A stretch of DNA of 54,778 bases. It comes from a virus. The notes under the pieces were generated by a model. It worked only from the letters and a program-made list of their open reading frames with translations, was not told the origin of the DNA and did not search any database. Made by a program: the position numbers and the translations under genes. Positions 37,416 to 44,858 of this stretch are shown here, in pieces. Positions within the stretch are counted from its first letter, which is position 1. Each line of letters starts with the position of its first letter. Location of the stretch: positions 1 to 54,778 of the IMG/VR virus record IMGVR_UViG_3300028400_000008. One strand, 5' to 3'.

Positions 37416-37616
37416 CTACTTGAAAATCCAGGCATCTATCTTGTAGAAAATGAACGCTCCAATAATTTGAACCACCAGCAGGTGGATGTATTCCATATAT
37501 CTATGCCCGTAGCAGCACTTGATTTTGATCAAGAACCACAAGGGCAACATCATTACGAAGCTAGACGCAATCCATCTAAAGAGATATATAATAAACTGAG
37601 TACTGAAGTAATCCAT
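37416..37616 (-). CDS. Membrane protein, 66 aa
   Basis: Two hydrophobic segments (about 6-28 and 42-60) joined by a basic loop with Cys-Cys. ATG 37616 has AAAGGAA six bases upstream. It lies between the RepL-like promoter and a small dyad (ACGCTAAGCGT at 37641-37651). Function unknown; an exclusion or anti-host role is possible. Confidence 0.45.
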   Translation of the reverse strand: MDYFSTQFIIYLFRWIASSFVMMLPLWFLIKIKCCYGHRYMEYIHLLVVQIIGAFIFYKIDAWIFK

Positions 37617-37673
37617 CTCTATTCCTTTCATATTTGAACGCTAAGCGTCTTTTGAAGTTATTTTGATCATTGG

Positions 37674-38153
37674 TCAAGGTAGATTCAAAAAGCCGTTAGA
37701 ATCGAAATATGGACTTATGAGGTCGACAAAAATCTTTCTCTTTTTCGAATAGATCAGATTGTATGGTGCCTGGTTTAAAGGTATTGTATAAACATCATCG
37801 TGTATAAATATCGACCAAGATATTTTCGTATATTCCGTTTTGTCTGCAAGATATGAAACAACTTTTGCCTTTGTCCCCCTCTCCATGGAGTCTATTTTGT
37901 ACATCAAATCGATAGAATCCTTGTTGTATCTTCTTTTTACTAAATTAAATTGGTCAAGTATGCCAGCGTTTACAGTTCTTGTTCTATATTTTCCATTGAC
38001 AAGCGGAGTGCCTTGATATGTTTTGCAAAACACATATATACCACGAGGTGGTTCACCATAGCGCTCCATAAATGCTTTCGGATTCTCCCATTTTCTTACG
38101 GATGTATCGACTCCAAAGAAGCTGAGATAGCTTTCGATTTTTTTCCATTCCAT
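37674..38153 (-). CDS. Hypothetical protein, 159 aa
   Basis: Not recognised. Mixed alpha/beta, rich in Tyr and Lys, with Pro-Pro-Arg-Gly-Ile-Tyr-Val-Phe in the middle. It overlaps the upstream gene by 58 bases. No enzymatic motif was seen. Confidence 0.45.
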   Translation of the reverse strand: MEWKKIESYLSFFGVDTSVRKWENPKAFMERYGEPPRGIYVFCKTYQGTPLVNGKYRTRTVNAGILDQFNLVKRRYNKDSIDLMYKIDSMERGTKAKVVSYLADKTEYTKISWSIFIHDDVYTIPLNQAPYNLIYSKKRKIFVDLISPYFDSNGFLNLP

Positions 38154-38416
38154 TCTCTCAACCTTTTAAGATGTTTTATTTTTTTGTCCTTTAGCTTTTG
38201 TATTTGTGAAGCAAGATACTCTTCCCTGTCGTTGAGTTCATGGTTTCTGTTTGCATAATTTTTAATATAGTTTTGGTGAAGCATATTTGCCTCAGCACTG
38301 ACTATTTGAGGAATTATCTCTTTTGCGCTTTTTGAAAAATCAACTGATTGATCCAGTACATTATAGTATGTGTCAAGATCCACACCATAAAGCTCCTCAT
38401 ATGTTGGCTTCATCAT
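38096..38416 (-). CDS. Hypothetical coiled-coil protein, 106 aa
   Basis: The second half is a Lys/Arg/Glu-rich coiled coil. The double ATG overlaps the stop of the previous gene (ATGATGA). The long 3' overlap with the next gene (58 bases) is unusual but both frames look coding at their outer parts. Confidence 0.45.
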   Translation of the reverse strand: MMKPTYEELYGVDLDTYYNVLDQSVDFSKSAKEIIPQIVSAEANMLHQNYIKNYANRNHELNDREEYLASQIQKLKDKKIKHLKRLREWNGKKSKAISASLESIHP

Positions 38417-38646
38417 TTAGCTTCCTTTATTGTTGCAACTATATCCACTCTCATTTTGTCGATAGAAGGTATATAATTTATAAATATATCCCGAATATCA
38501 GCTTCATCTTTTTTACTCTTTTTGAAATATACATCCAATGTCCAAGTCCTAAAACTTTCTATGATAGATGGCAATTTTTCGTCGGAAGGATGAAATGATG
38601 TATATGAGATATACTTCTTACTTCCATTGATGCTGATTGGTTTCAT
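38413..38646 (-). CDS. Hypothetical protein, 77 aa
   Basis: No motif recognised. Mixed beta then helix. It overlaps the paralogous HTH gene upstream by 29 bases and the next gene by four. Confidence 0.4.
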   Translation of the reverse strand: MKPISINGSKKYISYTSFHPSDEKLPSIIESFRTWTLDVYFKKSKKDEADIRDIFINYIPSIDKMRVDIVATIKEAK

Positions 38647-39052
38647 TCTGTTTCTCCCTTGTATAAATCCAAATCAATCGTGAGCCAAATAGGATAAATT
38701 CCATGAGCGCTTTTGACATTTTATAATATATTTCGTCTTGATGGAAAACCCACATTGATTTTCCAATATATTGGTTCCAAGCATCGACGGTTCTATGTCC
38801 GTATACTGCAAGTCGTTTTGATAAGTCTCTTTCAGTTTCAAATATATCCATAAGAAGCCAATAAAGCTCATGTGCATAGTTAAGGGCCTCTTTTTTTCTT
38901 TTTCCAAACCTCTTTATTTTGTCTATGTCTACATATGGCTTTCCGTCGATGGTGGTTCCAATTTCCTTATGCTGGCTATAGTACTGGAAAGCCCAATTGT
39001 ATGGCTTTCCATACATATCAGCGAACTTCTCTATCGTAACGAGCTTTTTCAT
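38618..39052 (-). CDS. HTH-like protein, paralogue of the gene at 33990
   Basis: 144 aa. The start has a helix-turn-helix-like segment (Thr-Ile-Glu-Lys-Phe-Ala-x-Met-Tyr-Gly), then Asn-Tyr-Ala-His-Glu-Leu-Tyr near 58-64 and a later Trp, shared with the 33990-34373 product. The C-terminus is aromatic-rich. Probably a duplicated small DNA-binding protein; function unknown. Confidence 0.5.
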   Translation of the reverse strand: MKKLVTIEKFADMYGKPYNWAFQYYSQHKEIGTTIDGKPYVDIDKIKRFGKRKKEALNYAHELYWLLMDIFETERDLSKRLAVYGHRTVDAWNQYIGKSMWVFHQDEIYYKMSKALMEFILFGSRLIWIYTREKQNETNQHQWK

Positions 39053-39377
39053 AGTTCGCCTTGTACCATTTTTTTTGAGCTTCTTCGCTTTTATCCTTTT
39101 CCCATTTTCCAGTTGCAGGATTGAATTTGCCTCTTCTACTATGAATTTCTCTCAATGTTTCAAACATAGCCTCTTCTGGATCGTATCCAAGCTTGTGAGT
39201 AGCTCCTGTGGCTATTACTCTTAAGTCGCATAGTGCGTCAATAATCTCATCTTCAGTCTTTGCGTTTTCAAGCTCTTCAAGCTCTTCTCTTAGCATCGCA
39301 ACCTCAGCCTGAAGGTCAAAATCCTTAAGTCCTCTTTCCTCATTCCAATCGATAATGGAATCAACTATTTTACACAT
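39018..39377 (-). CDS. MazG-like nucleotide pyrophosphohydrolase
   Basis: 119 aa. Glu-Glu-Leu-Glu-Glu-Leu-Glu followed after a short gap by Asp-Glu-Ile-Ile-Asp-Ala-Leu-Cys-Asp is the metal-binding four-helix pattern of all-alpha NTP pyrophosphatases. A Tyr-Asp-Pro-Glu-Glu-Ala and Arg-Arg-Gly-Lys-Phe end follows. It would clean the nucleotide pool or lower alarmones. ATG 39377 is preferred to 39398 because AAAGGA lies upstream. Confidence 0.75.
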   Translation of the reverse strand: MCKIVDSIIDWNEERGLKDFDLQAEVAMLREELEELENAKTEDEIIDALCDLRVIATGATHKLGYDPEEAMFETLREIHSRRGKFNPATGKWEKDKSEEAQKKWYKANYEKARYDREVR

Positions 39378-39690
39378 TGCCAATCCTTTCATATTCATCT
39401 TGTATTAGTTTAGAATATCCTTGCAAATCAACAACCGTGTCTATGTGCTTGGAACCACCCCCGCCATTTACAAGCCTTGCAATCTTATGCAATATCATAT
39501 CTATTGCTTCTTTTTCGTATGGTTGAAGTTTTTGCCAATTGCCTTGATTTCGCACATCGTCTTTCAACAATTGGCATAAATCCGCTTGCGTTCTAAAGTC
39601 TCCATAAACAGATCCACGCTCACTTAGAACATTGTCTATAGTTGTCTTAACTGAGGACACTGTTTTTTCACAAATTCTATCTTTTTCCAT
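39370..39690 (-). CDS. DUF6378-like phage protein, 106 aa
   Basis: Matches the pattern of DUF6378: Arg-Gly-x-Val-Tyr-Gly-Asp-Phe near 26-33, His-Lys-Ile-Ala-Arg-Leu near 68-73, and an Asp-x2-Val-Asp-Leu-Gln-Gly-Tyr near the end. The family is common next to nucleotide-metabolism genes in phages; function unknown. It overlaps the MazG-like gene by eight bases. Confidence 0.6.
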   Translation of the reverse strand: MEKDRICEKTVSSVKTTIDNVLSERGSVYGDFRTQADLCQLLKDDVRNQGNWQKLQPYEKEAIDMILHKIARLVNGGGGSKHIDTVVDLQGYSKLIQDEYERIGNV

Positions 39691-39806
39691 AGTTCACTTC
39701 CTGATATTTTTGATTCTTTCAAAACTTCCAAATACTGCTTGATACTATATCCGCAACCAGTTTTATATCCGTTTAAATATAGATTTACTTTTTCATTAAT
39801 CTCCAA
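39636..39806 (-). CDS. Hypothetical protein, 56 aa
   Basis: TTG 39806 is placed ideally after AGGAGG, and an in-frame ATG at 39827 lacks a ribosome site. The product is short, helical and Lys/Glu-rich with a Gly-Cys-Gly-Tyr loop. It overlaps both neighbours. Confidence 0.4.
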   Translation of the reverse strand: MEINEKVNLYLNGYKTGCGYSIKQYLEVLKESKISGSELWKKIEFVKKQCPQLRQL

Positions 39807-39981
39807 ATTCGCCTCCTGTAGTTCCATAAAGTCCACGAATCGGGTCTTTTGTATTCATGCTTTTTAGAACATAATATGATATTTTTTCTCCACCTTTAGA
39901 TGTCTTCGCAATTACCGAAATTACGACATATTTTGTATTATCTATCGTTACAACATCTCCTACATTTTTCAAGTAGTTCAT
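39796..39981 (-). CDS. Hypothetical SH3-like small protein, 61 aa
   Basis: An all-beta pattern with Gly-Asp-Val-Val near residue 8 and Tyr-Val-Val-Ile suggests a small barrel. AAGGAGG precedes the ATG. No function can be given. Confidence 0.45.
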   Translation of the reverse strand: MNYLKNVGDVVTIDNTKYVVISVIAKTSKGGEKISYYVLKSMNTKDPIRGLYGTTGGEFGD

Positions 39982-40312
39982 AGAAATCCTCCTTCTTCAT
40001 CACTACATATTCGCCTCTTGGCATAAATCTACCATTCACATTTTTGGTTCTTTTCCAAAAAAGGATATTTGGATAACCTTCGTCCGTTACAAAATTTATA
40101 CCGTCAAGTTTTGGAAAATTGACAGTGTTCTTACACTGAACACTGAACCACCCTTTGCCGTTTATATCTATAAGGTCTATACCCTTTGCATCTTTAAATC
40201 TTGAAACTTCACGGGTGGTTCTATAATCTGAACCATTGAACAATTTGTTCAGTTCGTTTTTTATTTTCCGCTCATAGCTGTTTCCAGCGTTTCTATTTCT
40301 TTTACCACTCAC
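39938..40312 (-). CDS. PD-(D/E)XK nuclease, Holliday-junction-resolvase-like
   Basis: 124 aa. Gly-Asn-Ser-Tyr-Glu (Glu14) at the start, then Gly-Ile-Asp (Asp46) and a strand ending Val-Gln-Cys-Lys (Gln59, Lys61) fit the archaeal Hjc / phage resolvase pattern of the PD-(D/E)XK fold. It would cut branched DNA before packaging or in recombination. It is followed and preceded by RecB-type nuclease genes. Confidence 0.65.
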   Translation of the reverse strand: MSGKRNRNAGNSYERKIKNELNKLFNGSDYRTTREVSRFKDAKGIDLIDINGKGWFSVQCKNTVNFPKLDGINFVTDEGYPNILFWKRTKNVNGRFMPRGEYVVMKKEDFYELLEKCRRCCNDR

Positions 40313-40893
40313 CAGTTCACCTCACATCTTTTGTAATATGGACAAACATCCTTTACTATGCAATAGCTGTTGCATTTGGTCGGTGTATTCCTTCCATATC
40401 TGTCTTTTTTCACCCACCTATCCTCACACATAGGCGGGACTGCACCAGTATTGTATAAAAGACTCAGTCTTGAAGTAAAAGCATCAACTAAATGCTTAAC
40501 TTCCACTTGAGGCAATGTTACAGTATCAGAACCACCATCGCAAAAGAGAGCCATAAGCTTCATATTTTTCTCTTTTCCATATATCCATTTTAGGATATTT
40601 ATTTGGATAACATACGGGTGTTCTGAATTATATGATATGTGTGGTGTGTACGCATTGCCATAGATAGCATTTCTCTTAGGCATTTTGACTATATAAATGT
40701 TTTCATCGTCTTCGGCTTCTATCGTTCCGTTCACATCAATGCCATTGATGACTTTAGATACTTTTATATTTTTCGTATCGAAATCAAGTCCTTTGATAGC
40801 AAATTCTAACAACTTATGGCGTGGTGGTTCTATGTTGTGTTTTAGATAGAGCCACGCTGGAAGTATCTCTTTATGGCTTATGAAATTTATCAT
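40309..40893 (-). CDS. Degenerate RecB-type nuclease paralogue
   Basis: 194 aa from ATG 40893, where AAGGAAAGG precedes. It aligns by eye with the next-but-one gene upstream: the C-terminal Cys pattern (C-x17-C-x3-C-x5-C), the Gln-Ile-Asn helix and flanking strands are shared. But Gly-x2-Asp has become Gly-Thr-Ile-Glu and Asp-x-Lys has become Ile-Val-Lys, so catalysis is probably lost. It may keep a structural, DNA-binding or regulatory role with its active partner. ATGA overlaps join it to both neighbours. Confidence 0.6.
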   Translation of the reverse strand: MINFISHKEILPAWLYLKHNIEPPRHKLLEFAIKGLDFDTKNIKVSKVINGIDVNGTIEAEDDENIYIVKMPKRNAIYGNAYTPHISYNSEHPYVIQINILKWIYGKEKNMKLMALFCDGGSDTVTLPQVEVKHLVDAFTSRLSLLYNTGAVPPMCEDRWVKKDRYGRNTPTKCNSYCIVKDVCPYYKRCEVNW

Positions 40894-41012
40894 TTGCACC
40901 TTTCCTTCGCCCTTCTCAAAGCCGTTTCGTAGTTGGGTGCATATACGCTTATTTCGTTTCCGTTGCATACAAAGAACCAAATATTGTTCTTTTCGCCTAA
41001 GAAATGAATCAT
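40890..41012 (-). CDS. Small protein between the two nuclease paralogues, 40 aa
   Basis: Begins in a TAATG overlap with the active nuclease and ends in an ATGA overlap with the degenerate one. The product has two strands with Trp-Phe-Phe-Val-Cys and a basic helix. Tight coupling on both sides supports expression. Function unknown. Confidence 0.55.
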   Translation of the reverse strand: MIHFLGEKNNIWFFVCNGNEISVYAPNYETALRRAKERCK

Positions 41013-41752
41013 TACCACATCTCCATTGTTGTCGTATGTTTTGGATTGAAGTATTTGCACTTGTCACTATATGCGCAATATTGCATACATCTTACTGGAA
41101 TAGACTTTCCTCTCACTTTCCTGAACCACAAATCTTTGCATTGAGGTGGTTCTATTCCTAATGTTTCAAATTGTTCTATCTGTGAAGTTATTTCGTAAAA
41201 TTTCTTTTCTATCTCATCATTAGATACGAGCGGTATTTGAATTACTTTCAGAGATGGCTTATTTTCCATTTTCCTAAAATCATATCCTCCATCTTTGAGA
41301 AACGCTATGAGGTACATACTCATTTCTTTGTCATGAAGTTTTTCATACAGATAGCGATATACATTGAGTTGCCACACATATTGATGGTCTGGCTCTTTTT
41401 CAACTCTTTCTATCGTATAGCTTTTTGTCACTTTTATATCGCATATTGCATCTTGCAAAACGATGTCTGCCATACCTGTAAGCTTCCAGCCATTTGGCAT
41501 CTCAAGCTCCATCGAAACCTCTGTTTCAGCCTCGTCTTTCAGTATCTGCTCCATACCGAAATGAACCACCGTACCCAATGTATCTTGGCCTATTTCCGTT
41601 TTTTCAGGCACTCCATATTTGTATCTAAGCCATATTTGCAAAATATCGTTACCAAAATCTGATGCAGATATGGCTTTAATTCCAGCCTCAGTATTCCCTT
41701 GATATTGCGTTTTCTCAAGTATTTTTTCCGTAATCCATTTTTCAAGATTCAT
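41012..41752 (-). CDS. RecB/Cas4-type PD-(D/E)XK exonuclease
   Basis: 246 aa. His64 in Val-Val-His-Phe, Gly-Met-Ala-Asp96, Asp105-Ile-Lys107 and Gln128 in Gln-Leu-Asn-Val-Tyr are the RecB-family active-site residues in order. Four Cys near the C-terminus (C-x16-C-x3-C-x5-C) could hold an iron-sulphur or zinc cluster. It likely resects DNA ends to feed the Sak4-type annealing system encoded upstream. Confidence 0.75.
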   Translation of the reverse strand: MNLEKWITEKILEKTQYQGNTEAGIKAISASDFGNDILQIWLRYKYGVPEKTEIGQDTLGTVVHFGMEQILKDEAETEVSMELEMPNGWKLTGMADIVLQDAICDIKVTKSYTIERVEKEPDHQYVWQLNVYRYLYEKLHDKEMSMYLIAFLKDGGYDFRKMENKPSLKVIQIPLVSNDEIEKKFYEITSQIEQFETLGIEPPQCKDLWFRKVRGKSIPVRCMQYCAYSDKCKYFNPKHTTTMEMW

Positions 41753-41913
41753 CTTATATCCTTAATCAAGTCGTATATACATAACCCAGCTATATAACCA
41801 GCAGGATATGACCAACATATTACTGCTGCTTGCTTATTGCCAACAAAAAGGAACATAATTCCAAGAATCCAAAATATTACTATTCCAATTTCATTGAGTT
41901 TTTCAAGATCCAC
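41749..41913 (-). CDS. Membrane protein, 54 aa
   Basis: Two hydrophobic segments (about 10-28 and 30-48). GTG 41913 with AAAGGA seven bases upstream is preferred over a start at 41937, which would run into the hairpin. Function unknown. Confidence 0.45.
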   Translation of the reverse strand: MDLEKLNEIGIVIFWILGIMFLFVGNKQAAVICWSYPAGYIAGLCIYDLIKDIR

Positions 41914-41930
41914 TTTGACTTCCTTTATTT

Positions 41931-41954
41931 GAACCACCCCATGCGAGGTGGTTC
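41931..41954 (-). terminator. Octamer inverted pair after the ssDNA-binding-like gene
   Basis: GAACCACC, loop CCATGCGA, GGTGGTTC, a perfect eight-pair stem in the short gap between two genes. Terminator or mRNA-stability hairpin; the downstream T-tract is short (TTATTT region on the - strand is weak). Confidence 0.5.
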
Positions 41955-41957
41955 TAT

Positions 41958-42575
41958 TTAGATTTCGATGTCTTCAGCAGTTTGCTTTGGTTCTTCTTTT
42001 TTCTTTCGAAGTTTTCTCAATGGATTCTTTGCAAGGAATTTTTCCCATTTATCTTTTTTCTCAGAATCGTTGCATTTAAAGAAATCCTTCACATCAATTT
42101 TTGTATTTATTTCTCCATTATATTCATTTTCGTATTGCTGAATAGCTACGCAAACCTCTTTGCCTTCAAGTTCCTGGAAAGCTTTTGCGTCAACCACTTT
42201 CCCATAATGTTCTACCTTTACAGGCTTAGGTTTAACATTCAATGGAACTCCAACTGCATCGAACAAATGTTTAACCATGATAGTTCCTGGCAGCGGATAT
42301 TCTTTGCCATCTCTTGTATATGTGGCTTTATTACCTTTTGCGTCTCCACTTCTAACGGCAGTACTCCAAAAGATATGACGACCTCCAATAGGATTGTCAT
42401 CAGTAACCTCTACCATATCGATATTGAACATTGTTGCGCCACCGCTTGATGTTGTAAGATATGCTTTATCGACTTTCACTTTATAAACGCCTGATTCAAT
42501 CTGTTTGAACTCAGGCACATCGATATTGTCATGTTCCTCAAGCAAGCTTTCGTCAATTCCCAACCAATTTTCCAT
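41958..42575 (-). CDS. Putative ssDNA-binding protein (DUF669/SSB-like)
   Basis: 205 aa. A beta-rich core with Gly-Val-Tyr-Lys-Val-Lys-Val, Gly-Ala-Thr-Met-Phe-Asn-Ile and a Gly-Arg-x-Ile-Phe-Trp segment, followed by a Lys-rich stretch and an acidic tail ending Glu-Asp-Ile-Glu-Ile, as in many phage SSBs. Its place between Sak4-like ATPase and exonuclease genes fits a recombination partner. The exact family is not certain. Confidence 0.55.
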   Translation of the reverse strand: MENWLGIDESLLEEHDNIDVPEFKQIESGVYKVKVDKAYLTTSSGGATMFNIDMVEVTDDNPIGGRHIFWSTAVRSGDAKGNKATYTRDGKEYPLPGTIMVKHLFDAVGVPLNVKPKPVKVEHYGKVVDAKAFQELEGKEVCVAIQQYENEYNGEINTKIDVKDFFKCNDSEKKDKWEKFLAKNPLRKLRKKKEEPKQTAEDIEI

Positions 42576-42576
42576 A

Positions 42577-42792
42577 TTATTCTCCTTTTTCGTATTTTAG
42601 CTCTTCTTTGATTGTTTTTTTGATAGACTCGTGCAAATCATAACTGAAACTCTTACTACCATCATTCTTGTATGCAATAGAGTGTTTTTCATACAGGTCT
42701 TGTTTCTCTACTATTTCGACCTCCTTTAATTCAAGATTTGTATACTCTTTGAGAACCTCGAACAGTTCTTTTACCGTTAGTGCCAGCTTCAT
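42577..42792 (-). CDS. Hypothetical protein, 71 aa
   Basis: Helical, Lys/Glu-rich, no motif. It stands exactly between the SSB-like and Sak4-like genes with one-base gaps, so it is probably co-expressed and may assist them. Confidence 0.45.
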   Translation of the reverse strand: MKLALTVKELFEVLKEYTNLELKEVEIVEKQDLYEKHSIAYKNDGSKSFSYDLHESIKKTIKEELKYEKGE

Positions 42793-42793
42793 T

Positions 42794-43465
42794 TTATTCT
42801 CCTATTCCATAATATTCGCAAATCTGTTTATCGACATAGGCCAAATCGTTTGGTATTCTAATATCTGGAAACATATCCTCTGGACTTTTTGCTACATCAT
42901 TGTCGCTCCTTTTGTTTGTAATAAACCAATACCCATCATCGTCTTTTTCCGCTTGAAGAACCACCGTCATCATCGCTGGAATATCGACTTTTTCACTTAT
43001 GAGCTTTCCAATCGTTTTGAAAGTCAATCTTCCATACTGTGTTTCGTCAAGGTGGTTCACAATATATACTCTCGCATCTTCGCTTGTAGCTTCCCCTGCT
43101 TTTAAAATGTCGTAATATTGTTTTGCAAGGTCCGTGAATTTATCGAACCCCCTTTCTTTTGCGGTGTCCATAAAGTACTTAACCATTGTGAATGTGCTAT
43201 CGTCTACAATGATTCTTTTTTTGCCGTACTTATCGAATGCTTCAATCGCTTTTGCGATCATAGAGCCATTCTCAAGATATATGTAATCGCCTTGCTTCTT
43301 GTCTTTATCCCATTGTCTTAGTTTATTTCTAAACGGCAATGGCTTTTTCAGAACCCTGATCAAAATCGTGTCATCTGGAAATTGTAGCTCAGATGTCAAT
43401 AAGCTCTTCAAAGACCTCGATTTTCCCGTTCCGCTGAACCCTACTACGCTTGTCAGTATTCCCAT
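42794..43465 (-). CDS. Sak4-like RecA-fold recombination ATPase
   Basis: 223 aa. Walker A GFSGTGKS at 9-16, Walker B Arg-Ile-Ile-Val-Asp-Asp-Ser near 85-91, and a later Val-Asn-His motif. A small RecA core without extra domains, next to an SSB-like gene, is typical of Sak4 single-strand annealing proteins of phages. ATG 43465 has AAGGAG six bases upstream. It would act with the SSB and RecB-type exonuclease in genome recombination. Confidence 0.7.
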   Translation of the reverse strand: MGILTSVVGFSGTGKSRSLKSLLTSELQFPDDTILIRVLKKPLPFRNKLRQWDKDKKQGDYIYLENGSMIAKAIEAFDKYGKKRIIVDDSTFTMVKYFMDTAKERGFDKFTDLAKQYYDILKAGEATSEDARVYIVNHLDETQYGRLTFKTIGKLISEKVDIPAMMTVVLQAEKDDDGYWFITNKRSDNDVAKSPEDMFPDIRIPNDLAYVDKQICEYYGIGE

Positions 43466-43694
43466 TTGTTCTCCTTGTTTCATTTAGTTTCAAAACCAAT
43501 TCCAGACAATCTTCTGGAAAACCATAATAGTGATACACGACAGAACCACCTTTGTTGAATAAAGACAATTCAGCCATATCATCGCTAAAAAAGCTTACAC
43601 TATATTCTGGATTTGGCATCGTTTTAAAAAGCTCCAAAATCCTTTCTTTGTTTTTTGGCAGATGGATCACATTTGATTCCGTTGTCTGTAACAT
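43389..43694 (-). CDS. Hypothetical protein overlapping the Sak4-like gene, 101 aa
   Basis: The first 70 residues look coding (Ser-Phe-Phe-Ser-Asp-Asp-Met-Ala-Glu-Leu). The last 25, inside the Sak4 frame, are basic and may be translated read-on. A 77-base overlap is long for this genome. Alternatively a frameshift shortened or lengthened the end. Confidence 0.4.
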   Translation of the reverse strand: MLQTTESNVIHLPKNKERILELFKTMPNPEYSVSFFSDDMAELSLFNKGGSVVYHYYGFPEDCLELVLKLNETRRTNGNTDKRSRVQRNGKIEVFEELIDI

Positions 43695-43827
43695 AATATC
43701 CTTCCTCCTCTAAAAGCTCTATAAGTTGGATTCTTTTGTTCAATAATGCCTCTTTTTCTTTCAGCACCTTTTTGAGCTTTTTTTCGTTCTTTGCCAAATC
43801 TGCAATTAGTTGAACTATCCTATTCAT
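43624..43827 (-). CDS. Coiled-coil protein, 67 aa
   Basis: Heptad-rich Lys/Leu/Glu helix over most of its length. AAGGAGAAGAG before ATG 43827 fixes the start. It overlaps the next gene. Function unknown. Confidence 0.45.
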   Translation of the reverse strand: MNRIVQLIADLAKNEKKLKKVLKEKEALLNKRIQLIELLEEEGYYVTDNGIKCDPSAKKQRKDFGAF

Positions 43828-44006
43828 CTCTTCTCCTTTTTTAGATACCCGATCCATTGGTTATTTATTTTGTTAAAAACCTCTTCACGCTTAGACCACA
43901 ATGGTTTTATCGTTTTGATTATGTGGTTCTCCCTGTCGTAAATTCTTATCACACATTTTCCATATATGTGGTCTTCGAACTCTATTTTTCCAACTTTTGA
44001 CCACAC
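43824..44006 (-). CDS. Hypothetical basic protein, 60 aa
   Basis: Strand-rich first half with Tyr-Gly-Lys-Cys-Val-Ile-Arg-Ile-Tyr, then a basic Trp-containing helix. Overlaps neighbours by one to four bases, so part of the same polycistron. No function recognised. Confidence 0.45.
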   Translation of the reverse strand: MWSKVGKIEFEDHIYGKCVIRIYDRENHIIKTIKPLWSKREEVFNKINNQWIGYLKKEKR

Positions 44007-44245
44007 TACTCAACCTTTGGATAAAGTATAAGATAGTCGTAACCATCTAAATTGAAATACACTAAATCTTGAAGCTTTGATATTTGCTCTTCATCAAGAT
44101 TTGTTAGACATATTCTGTATTCAATCTCTTGTCTACTCTCCCATTTTTCATAATCTATATCATACAGATGCTTTAAGCCAGCCACTATCAAGCCAACATT
44201 TTCAATAGGCTGAAAACCTGCTTCAATTATACTTCTATCTTCCAT
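44006..44245 (-). CDS. Hypothetical protein, 79 aa
   Basis: Acidic, mixed alpha/beta, with Asp-Gly-Tyr-Asp-Tyr near the end. No motif. Shares single-base overlaps with the surrounding genes. Confidence 0.45.
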   Translation of the reverse strand: MEDRSIIEAGFQPIENVGLIVAGLKHLYDIDYEKWESRQEIEYRICLTNLDEEQISKLQDLVYFNLDGYDYLILYPKVE

Positions 44246-44516
44246 ATTTTCTCCTCAAGGCCTCAATTTCATTTTCGTTGAACCAATCGCTTGTTTCCAC
44301 TTCAAAGTCAAAGTGCCTGTCGGCAATTTTGCAGTATATTGTTACATTTACTTTCTCCAGATAATCCTCAGCATCTTTCATAGAATCAAGAATTTGCTCT
44401 CTTACTTCATCTCTATCATCTTCTGTCAATTCGCACCACCATTGTCTGTAACCGTGTGATGGGAACAAGTCGTCTACCCCGTAATGCGTCTCTGGAGATT
44501 CATAATAACATTCCAT
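44235..44516 (-). CDS. Hypothetical acidic protein, 93 aa
   Basis: Very Asp/Glu-rich, aromatic N-terminus (Cys-Tyr-Tyr), Trp-Trp-Cys-Glu-Leu-Thr at about 27. The negative charge could mimic DNA or bind a host enzyme, but nothing specific is visible. Confidence 0.45.
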   Translation of the reverse strand: MECYYESPETHYGVDDLFPSHGYRQWWCELTEDDRDEVREQILDSMKDAEDYLEKVNVTIYCKIADRHFDFEVETSDWFNENEIEALRRKYGR

Positions 44517-44519
44517 TTT

Positions 44520-44858
44520 CTACTCCTTTACAATTTCTTTTTCTACAGCTTCTTCGATAATCTCATCAATAATATCTTCGTTGCCCAAAATTAGAATTTC
44601 CCAGGCAAACCATGCCAAATCATTTAGAGATAGTCTGTCCGATGGGATATAATTTCCGTACACATCTTGCATCATCTCTATAATTTCATCATGATGCTCA
44701 CATGCGATTGGTTCTGTTTCATTGTAATAAATTAATCCGCCTACTGAGCCACTTGCTGGATGCGCTTCATTCATGAGATAGTTCCTCGCTTCCTCCTCCG
44801 ACATTCCTTCGATATTGTCAAATGCTATTTTTTTCAGTTTGCCAATTAGACTCATCAT
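44520..44858 (-). CDS. DUF7222-like phage protein, 112 aa
   Basis: The middle carries Pro-Ala-Ser-Gly-Ser-Val-Gly-Gly-Leu-Ile-Tyr-Tyr, the pattern I associate with DUF7222 in phages, followed by a His-His-Asp-Glu-Ile helix. ATG 44858 (or 44855) has AAGGAG upstream; longer starts do not. Function unknown. Confidence 0.5.
   Translation of the reverse strand: MMSLIGKLKKIAFDNIEGMSEEEARNYLMNEAHPASGSVGGLIYYNETEPIACEHHDEIIEMMQDVYGNYIPSDRLSLNDLAWFAWEILILGNEDIIDEIIEEAVEKEIVKE

Noticed and set aside
37383-37637. 84-codon + strand frame
   Set aside because: Antisense to a membrane-protein gene with a good ribosome site; would be the only + gene of the arm.
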